NCBI GenBank assembly: GCA_902471875.1
Contig: CABRLN010000016.1
Span: 1-46,763, forward strand
Origin: an uncultured Clostridium sp.
GTDB lineage: Bacteria; Bacillota; Clostridia; Oscillospirales; Acutalibacteraceae
Direction of reading: 5' to 3'
DNA length: 46,763 bases
Numbering within the stretch: position 1 is the stretch's first letter; each line of letters starts with the position of its first letter. The notes under the pieces were generated by a model that saw only the letters and a program-made list of their open reading frames with translations, was not told where the DNA came from and did not search any database. Below are positions 42,602-46,763 of the stretch, piece after piece. Both the position numbers and the translations under genes were made by a program.

Positions 42602-43143
42602 TTACACATCCCTATAGTAATAACAATTAATAAGATTACAATTTTCTACATTAATATATATAATAAAGCTATATTCATATGTTGTAGCGAAATTCTAATA
42701 ATTTTATTTTATGTTTAAAGCAATAAAGGTATACTGTTATTTAGAAGTAAGAAGTTAAAAGCAAAAAATTAAAATTCTTACTCGTAAAACTATTATTTTA
42801 TTTTTTATAATCATATTATATAAAAGGTTTTCTTTAAATATTCCAAAGATTATTTTAAAATTAGTATAATATAAAATAATTTTTTTGGTAATATAAATTA
42901 AAATTACTAAAAAAAGTACTTTTCATGACACTTAAAAAAGTATTGTAATTCTTTCTAAAACAGTATTAATTATTATTATCATATTACATTTCATCATTTA
43001 TATACATAAGATATAAGAATAGTTTTATATATACTACGTAAAATCCAATTTTCTTCTTAAAAACACCAATACCAAAAGGGTGTACATATTAAAATGTACA
43101 CCCTTCAATAAAGCATAGTTTATTTAACTAAATCTTAAAAAGC
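42602..43143. other. AT-rich gap between the 43144 surface gene and thiT
   Basis: About 540 bases, very AT-rich, without an open frame I would call. It has a weak inverted repeat GTAAGAA/TTCTTAC (42747-42781) and the terminator hairpin at 43076-43105. No TPP riboswitch elements (CTGAGA, ACCTGA with the right spacing) are seen on the minus strand. Confidence 0.6.
43076..43105 (-). terminator. Terminator after the 43144 surface protein gene
   Basis: AAGGGTGTACAT and ATGTACACCCTT make a perfect 12-bp stem with a 6-base loop, about 40 bases past the stop codon. On the minus strand the downstream T content is modest (TTTGGTATTGG). Confidence 0.6.
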
Positions 43144-44991
43144 TTAAGCCTCTTCAGACTCTCTTCTTTTACGAGCAACAAAAGCAACACCCATAGCAGC
43201 AAAAAGAACTGTAGCTAGAAGAACAGCAACTGTACCTTCAGCTGTGTTAACTGTACCTTTACCATTATTTACATTGCCGTTTGTTGTACCTGCAGCACCA
43301 TTTGTTGCATTAGTAGCATTTGAAGCGTTATCTGTTGCACCCTGAGTTGCAGGATCTGTTGGAGGAAGAGTTTCAGGCTCTGGAGTTGTTGGAATCTCGC
43401 CCTCATTTACATGGTCATAGTTCATGTCAAAGTAAGGGTTCTGACCAACTGTCTCTTCCCAATATTCACTGTAGCTAGAAACAAAGTTGCCGTCAGCATC
43501 CTTTAGAGCTGTATCAGTTGTTTCACCTGTACGAGGATTATAGAACAAGAACTTGCACTTGTTAACAATCTGCTCATTACCAGTTAAACCGTTAACGGTT
43601 TTTTCCTGAGCATAAATATAGTTGATACAACCAGCTACTGAAACACCGTCAATAGCACCGTCAGAATCTTCGTAAACCTTATCTGAAAGGTTACCTGAAG
43701 ATGCAGGGTCATCAACCTTAATGTCCTCTGTCTGAGCCTTTAGCTCAATAAATTGACCGTCAGCTACACCATTATTCCAAATAATGCTTGTAGCAAATGA
43801 TGGAGCAAAGCCGTAGTAAACATTTAATGCTTTGCCATTGTAAGGTGAATTAGAATCTGTTACTGTGTATGTTATAGCATTGCCATCAGCATCCTTTAGT
43901 TGCTTTGCAGCCTCACCAGGCCAACTGTTGCTTATACCACCGCAGAACCAATAGAAACCAATTGCATCAATACCTTCAACCTTACCTTGGTTGTTTTCCC
44001 ACTCAGCAGGAGCTGCAAAGTAGTAAACATTGAAGTAACCATCCCAATCAGCTGGTGCACCTGCTTCCAAATATACATCTCTATTTGTATCCTTTGCAGG
44101 AACATTCATATCAGATAGAAGTGGAAGACCAGGAATACGACCGTATGGATCCTGTGTAGCAGGCTCTGTAGGCTGTTCAGGATCTACAGGTGTTGTTGGT
44201 ACTGTAGGCTGTTCAGGATTTACAGGTGTTGTTGGTTGTTCAGGATCTACAGGTGTTGTTGGAGTTGAAGGATTAGATGGATCAGATGGAACAGATGGAT
44301 CTGTAGGTTGCTGATTTTCCTCAATAATTCTGTTAATCTCTGCAATATAGTTTGCACGAGCCTCGTCAGTAATTAGAGCAGGATTGTCATAGCCTGTAAG
44401 ACCTTCATCCATACCCTTCTTATAATTCTCAATAAATGCATCGGTAATACTTTCAGGAGTTTCTGTTGCAAGAATACCTATACCCTGAACCTTACCTGTT
44501 GATGTAATTGCAATGTGAGCACCCTGTGACGGATTGCTTCTCCACGCACAACCCTTTGCTGTCTTTGCACTGTCAACTGGATTTTCCAAAAGTGTATCCA
44601 GAACATAAGCTGTGTCACCAAAGCAAGCGTCGTTAAATGTTGTGTCATATGTTTGTTCTCCACCATTTGCATGGAAAATAATCAAGTCTGCATTTACAGG
44701 CTCACCTGCAGCATTTGTTGAAGGAACGTTAAAGGAATAAAGATCCGCACCATCCTCATTTGTCATTCTGATTGCCTTATTATCCCAGCTATATAGCTCG
44801 CCACCTACGCTACCCCAAGTGTAGCAATAGTAAACGCCGCGAGTAGCAGCAGCTTTACCGCCCAAACCAGTAGAATCAAAATAGATTTTACCACGAACAT
44901 CAGCTGCCGAGGTAGATACTGCAGTTACAGCTGCCATTGAAGCAACCATAGAAGCTGCAAGAATTACGCTAAGTATCTTTTTCTTGGACAT
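43144..44991 (-). CDS. Large secreted anchored protein with two starch-module-like domains
   Basis: A 615-residue surface protein. Signal peptide 1-30 (cleavage near TSAA). Residues 32-190 form the module shared with the 38024 protein: LYSWDNKAIRM, ADLIIFHANGGEQTYD (101-116), FGDTAYVLDTLLENPVDSAKTA (124-145), CAWRSNP and ETPESITDAFIENY. A proline/threonine linker (about 228-285, repeated PVDPEQPT) leads to a second module (about 300-420): VYYFAAPAEW, FYWFCGGISNSWPGEA, ATSIIWNNGVADGQ, close in pattern to family 26 starch-binding modules. A third beta-rich region (about 430-530) follows. The C-terminus is a hydrophobic span and VARKRRESEEA, without TGD or LPxTG. AGGAGG precedes the ATG. Starch binding is inferred from motifs. 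Confidence 0.72.
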   Translation of the reverse strand: MSKKKILSVILAASMVASMAAVTAVSTSAADVRGKIYFDSTGLGGKAAATRGVYYCYTWGSVGGELYSWDNKAIRMTNEDGADLYSFNVPSTNAAGEPVNADLIIFHANGGEQTYDTTFNDACFGDTAYVLDTLLENPVDSAKTAKGCAWRSNPSQGAHIAITSTGKVQGIGILATETPESITDAFIENYKKGMDEGLTGYDNPALITDEARANYIAEINRIIEENQQPTDPSVPSDPSNPSTPTTPVDPEQPTTPVNPEQPTVPTTPVDPEQPTEPATQDPYGRIPGLPLLSDMNVPAKDTNRDVYLEAGAPADWDGYFNVYYFAAPAEWENNQGKVEGIDAIGFYWFCGGISNSWPGEAAKQLKDADGNAITYTVTDSNSPYNGKALNVYYGFAPSFATSIIWNNGVADGQFIELKAQTEDIKVDDPASSGNLSDKVYEDSDGAIDGVSVAGCINYIYAQEKTVNGLTGNEQIVNKCKFLFYNPRTGETTDTALKDADGNFVSSYSEYWEETVGQNPYFDMNYDHVNEGEIPTTPEPETLPPTDPATQGATDNASNATNATNGAAGTTNGNVNNGKGTVNTAEGTVAVLLATVLFAAMGVAFVARKRRESEEA

Positions 44992-45017
44992 GTTTTTTTC
45001 CTCCTTTTAATAATATA

Positions 45018-45070
45018 TCCGAAGATAAACTTCGCATAAGTATTATACCGCATTGTCAAGGGAATTTCAA
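45018..45070 (-). promoter_or_regulatory. Promoter and 5'-end hairpin of the 43144 gene
   Basis: Minus strand: TTGAAA (45065-45070), 17 bases, TATAAT (45042-45047). The transcript would begin close to CGAAG-TTTAT-CTTCG (45020-45034), a 5-bp hairpin at its 5' end followed by GATA and an AAAAGGAGG ribosome site. It parallels the leader at 39001-39018. The gap 45071-45366 is AT-rich and empty. Confidence 0.6.
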
Positions 45071-45366
45071 TAATATTTATATTATATTTTAATTTTCGTA
45101 AATTTGTACAATATTTTATTATTTCAGTTGTAAAGCAAATTTATCATTAGATTTATTTAACAATATATAAACTTATTTTATGTTGATTAACTACAAAAAT
45201 TTTTTATACAATACCGGTGTATATAAATGGAATTTAAACTTATATTTTATGGTTGGCAATGATTTAACTATTATTGTAAAAATTGTCATCGATTTATAGC
45301 TATACTGAATTTATAGTTATAATATCAGTACCAAAATTCTTATATTATTATGTAAACTAAAAAAAC

Positions 45367-45388
45367 ACCCACTCAAACGAGTGGGTGA
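45367..45388 (-). terminator. Terminator after the X25-like repeat protein
   Basis: CACCCACTC and GAGTGGGTG form a perfect 9-bp stem with an AAAC loop and, on the minus strand, a TTTTTTT run after it. It is 24 bases past the stop codon; the A-run on the other side makes it U-flanked in both directions. Confidence 0.85.
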
Positions 45389-45412
45389 AAAAAAGATAAA
45401 CTAAGTTAAATA

Positions 45413-46763
45413 TTAGTCAGTAATTCTTTTTCTAGCAACAACTACTGCAGCACCTGCAAGCATTAGTACACCAAGTAGAATAGCAACTGATGTACTGTCG
45501 CCTGTAGCAACCTTACCTGTTGTTGTTGATGTTGTACCTGTGCTTGTACCTGTACCTGTGCTTGTACCTGTACCTGTAGCACCTGTTGGATTTGTTGCAT
45601 TAGTTGCATTTGTAGGAGCCTCTGTAGGAGTTGTTGCAACATCTGTAGCAGGAGTTGTCTCCGGCTCTGTAGCAGGAGTTGTCTCCGGCTCTGTAGCAGG
45701 AGTTGTCTCTGGCTCTGTAGCAGGAGTTGTCTCCGGCTCTGTTGGTGCACTACCATTTACAACCTCAGCAGAAGCACATAGTGTTGTTGTATCAAATCTG
45801 ATTACAACTGCTGTGATTGTTGCATCATCAGGAATATATAGAGATGCATCTGAGTTTAGACCTGTTGCAGGACCCTGGTCATTAAATGAATAATCCCATG
45901 TACCGTCTGCTGCAACCTTGTAAGCAACGTCACTGTCAAGCATATCAGCAGTTACAGGAATTGTAACTGAGAATATACCGTCCTCACCTTTTACCATTTG
46001 ATAAGCCTCAGCGTTTGGTGTCCAAGCTGGTTCAAACAATGGAGCTGAACCTACTGCAAAGTATGTATGCTCTGCTGTTGGATCAAACGGAGCTTGTGAT
46101 GGTTCTTCTGAAGGCTCTGTTGGCTGTGAAGGTTCTGTTGGTTGTGAAGGCTCTGTTGGAGCTGTAGATGGCTCTGTAGGCATCTCAGACAAACATTCTG
46201 CACCAGCACGTAATGTCTCTGTGTTAAATGTAATCTCAACAGCTACTACATCTGCTTCAGGAATATAAAGTTTAGCATCGCTGTTTAAACCTTCAGCTAG
46301 GCCTTGATCGTTATAAGATACATCCCATGTGCCGTCTTGTGCTACTTTATAAGCAATATCGCTGTCTAACATATCTTCTGTTACAGGAATAATAATTGAG
46401 TAGATACCATCTGCACGAAGTTTTAGCTGATAAGCCTCAGCGTCTGGTGTCCAAGCTGGTTCGAACAATGGAGCTGAACCTACTGCAAAGTATGTGTGCT
46501 GTTCACTAGGCTCTGTTGGATCTGTTGGATCTGTTGGCTCCGTTGGAACTGTTGGAGGTTCTGTTGGATCAGAACCATTTACAACATAAGAACCTGCTTT
46601 TTCTGTTTCAGGATCAAATGTAATTACAACAGCTGTAATTGTTTGATCATCAGGAATGTAAAGTTTAGCATCGCTGTTTAGACCTTCAGCTAGACCTTCA
46701 TGATTGTAAGATACATCCCATGTGCCGTCTTGTGCTACTTTGTAAGCAATATCGCTATCTAAC
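45413..46763 (-). CDS. Surface protein with tandem X25-like modules (5' end outside window)
   Basis: The frame runs open to the right window edge, so the start is missing; at least 449 codons are present. It contains three X25-like beta modules (the first partial), each with YFAVGSAPLFEPAWTP, DG.[YF]S..IPVT.DMLDSD, AYKVA.DGTWD.S[YF]N and LNSDA.LYIP. Such modules occur beside pullulanases and in starch-binding proteins of R. bromii type. Acidic P/T/E/S linkers separate them (PTEPSQPTEPS). A PETTPATE repeat and a T/G/S-rich stalk lead to ATGDSTS, a hydrophobic span and VVARKRITD, a sorting-signal-like end. The apparent TTG start at 46468 is an internal leucine. Alpha-glucan binding is inferred. 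Confidence 0.72.
   Translation of the reverse strand, partial: LDSDIAYKVAQDGTWDVSYNHEGLAEGLNSDAKLYIPDDQTITAVVITFDPETEKAGSYVVNGSDPTEPPTVPTEPTDPTDPTEPSEQHTYFAVGSAPLFEPAWTPDAEAYQLKLRADGIYSIIIPVTEDMLDSDIAYKVAQDGTWDVSYNDQGLAEGLNSDAKLYIPEADVVAVEITFNTETLRAGAECLSEMPTEPSTAPTEPSQPTEPSQPTEPSEEPSQAPFDPTAEHTYFAVGSAPLFEPAWTPNAEAYQMVKGEDGIFSVTIPVTADMLDSDVAYKVAADGTWDYSFNDQGPATGLNSDASLYIPDDATITAVVIRFDTTTLCASAEVVNGSAPTEPETTPATEPETTPATEPETTPATEPETTPATDVATTPTEAPTNATNATNPTGATGTGTSTGTGTSTGTTSTTTGKVATGDSTSVAILLGVLMLAGAAVVVARKRITD
45648..45743. repeat. 24-bp tandem repeat encoding PETTPATE
   Basis: Four nearly identical 24-bp copies (GTAGCAGGAGTTGTCTCCGG type) in the stalk of the X25-like surface protein. They differ by single bases only. 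The period keeps the frame, so length can vary by slippage. Confidence 0.9.
45765..46763. repeat. Three near-identical module-coding DNA repeats
   Basis: DNA coding for the X25-like modules is repeated at about 45765-46080, 46190-46500 and 46600-46763 (cut by the edge). The copies at 46260-46380 and 46655-46763 differ at only a handful of positions over about 110 bases, pointing to recent duplication or gene conversion. Confidence 0.85.

Noticed and set aside
42602..42800. TPP riboswitch upstream of thiT
   Set aside because: None of the conserved TPP elements (CTGAGA, ACCTGA region) is found on the minus strand in the leader or in the whole gap.
46051..46468. TTG at 46468 as the start of the X25-like protein
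   Set aside because: The frame stays open to the window edge and continues the same repeat (HTYFAVGSAPL before this codon), so the TTG is an internal leucine.

Overview
This AT-rich window looks like chromosome from a spore-forming, Gram-positive member of the Clostridia, probably of the Ruminococcaceae/Oscillospiraceae type. The reasons are the sporulation and germination genes (yqfC-yqfD, ylbJ, ypeB), the Firmicutes cluster phoH-ybeY-dgkA-era-yqzL-recO-mutS2, frequent TTG/GTG starts with strong AGGAGG ribosome sites, and secreted proteins with starch-module-like domains recalling Ruminococcus bromii. The species is inferred only. I saw no rRNA, tRNA, insertion sequence, prophage or CRISPR array.

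Layout. 240-2528: serine synthesis (serC then serA). 2797-5028: an actin-fold kinase-like protein and a PflX-type radical SAM protein. 5064-7743: divergent sporulation genes yqfC-yqfD and ylbJ, each behind a SigE-like promoter. 7738-9904: a GNAT acetyltransferase and a duplicated-domain membrane protein. 10173-11765: the PLP synthase genes pdxS and pdxT. 11913-19440: a mostly housekeeping minus-strand run (hflX, methyltransferase, DUF951, prfA, tsaC, coaE, lytic transglycosylase, M18 aminopeptidase, ASCH protein), with prfA-tsaC-coaE-slt linked by overlaps. 19828-22145: nadB-nadC for NAD synthesis, without nadA. 22211-24646: ylxM-ffh-rpsP-khpA, the SRP/ribosome operon, behind a consensus promoter.

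24780-27035 is an accessory-looking block. It holds a lipoprotein, a 23-codon open frame, an HPr-kinase-like protein and a 53-codon membrane peptide, followed by a GC-rich palindromic element. The block has its own extended -10 promoter with an adjacent dyad. 27045-34548 is the conserved DNA repair/RNA maturation run (a YpmS-like protein, mutS2, recO, yqzL, era, dgkA, ybeY, phoH). 35064-37687 carries ypeB and a cation/Ca2+ exchanger.

38024-46763 is the second accessory region: three secreted, C-terminally anchored proteins rich in low-complexity linkers. Two share an N-terminal module of about 150 residues and a near-identical 5'-end mRNA hairpin. The third, cut by the window edge, has tandem X25-like modules. 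Between them lie a ROK glucokinase, a transglutaminase-like lipoprotein and the thiamine transporter subunit ThiT. The best candidates for something undescribed are this surface-protein family, which may bind starch, and the orphan HPr-kinase-like/peptide locus.
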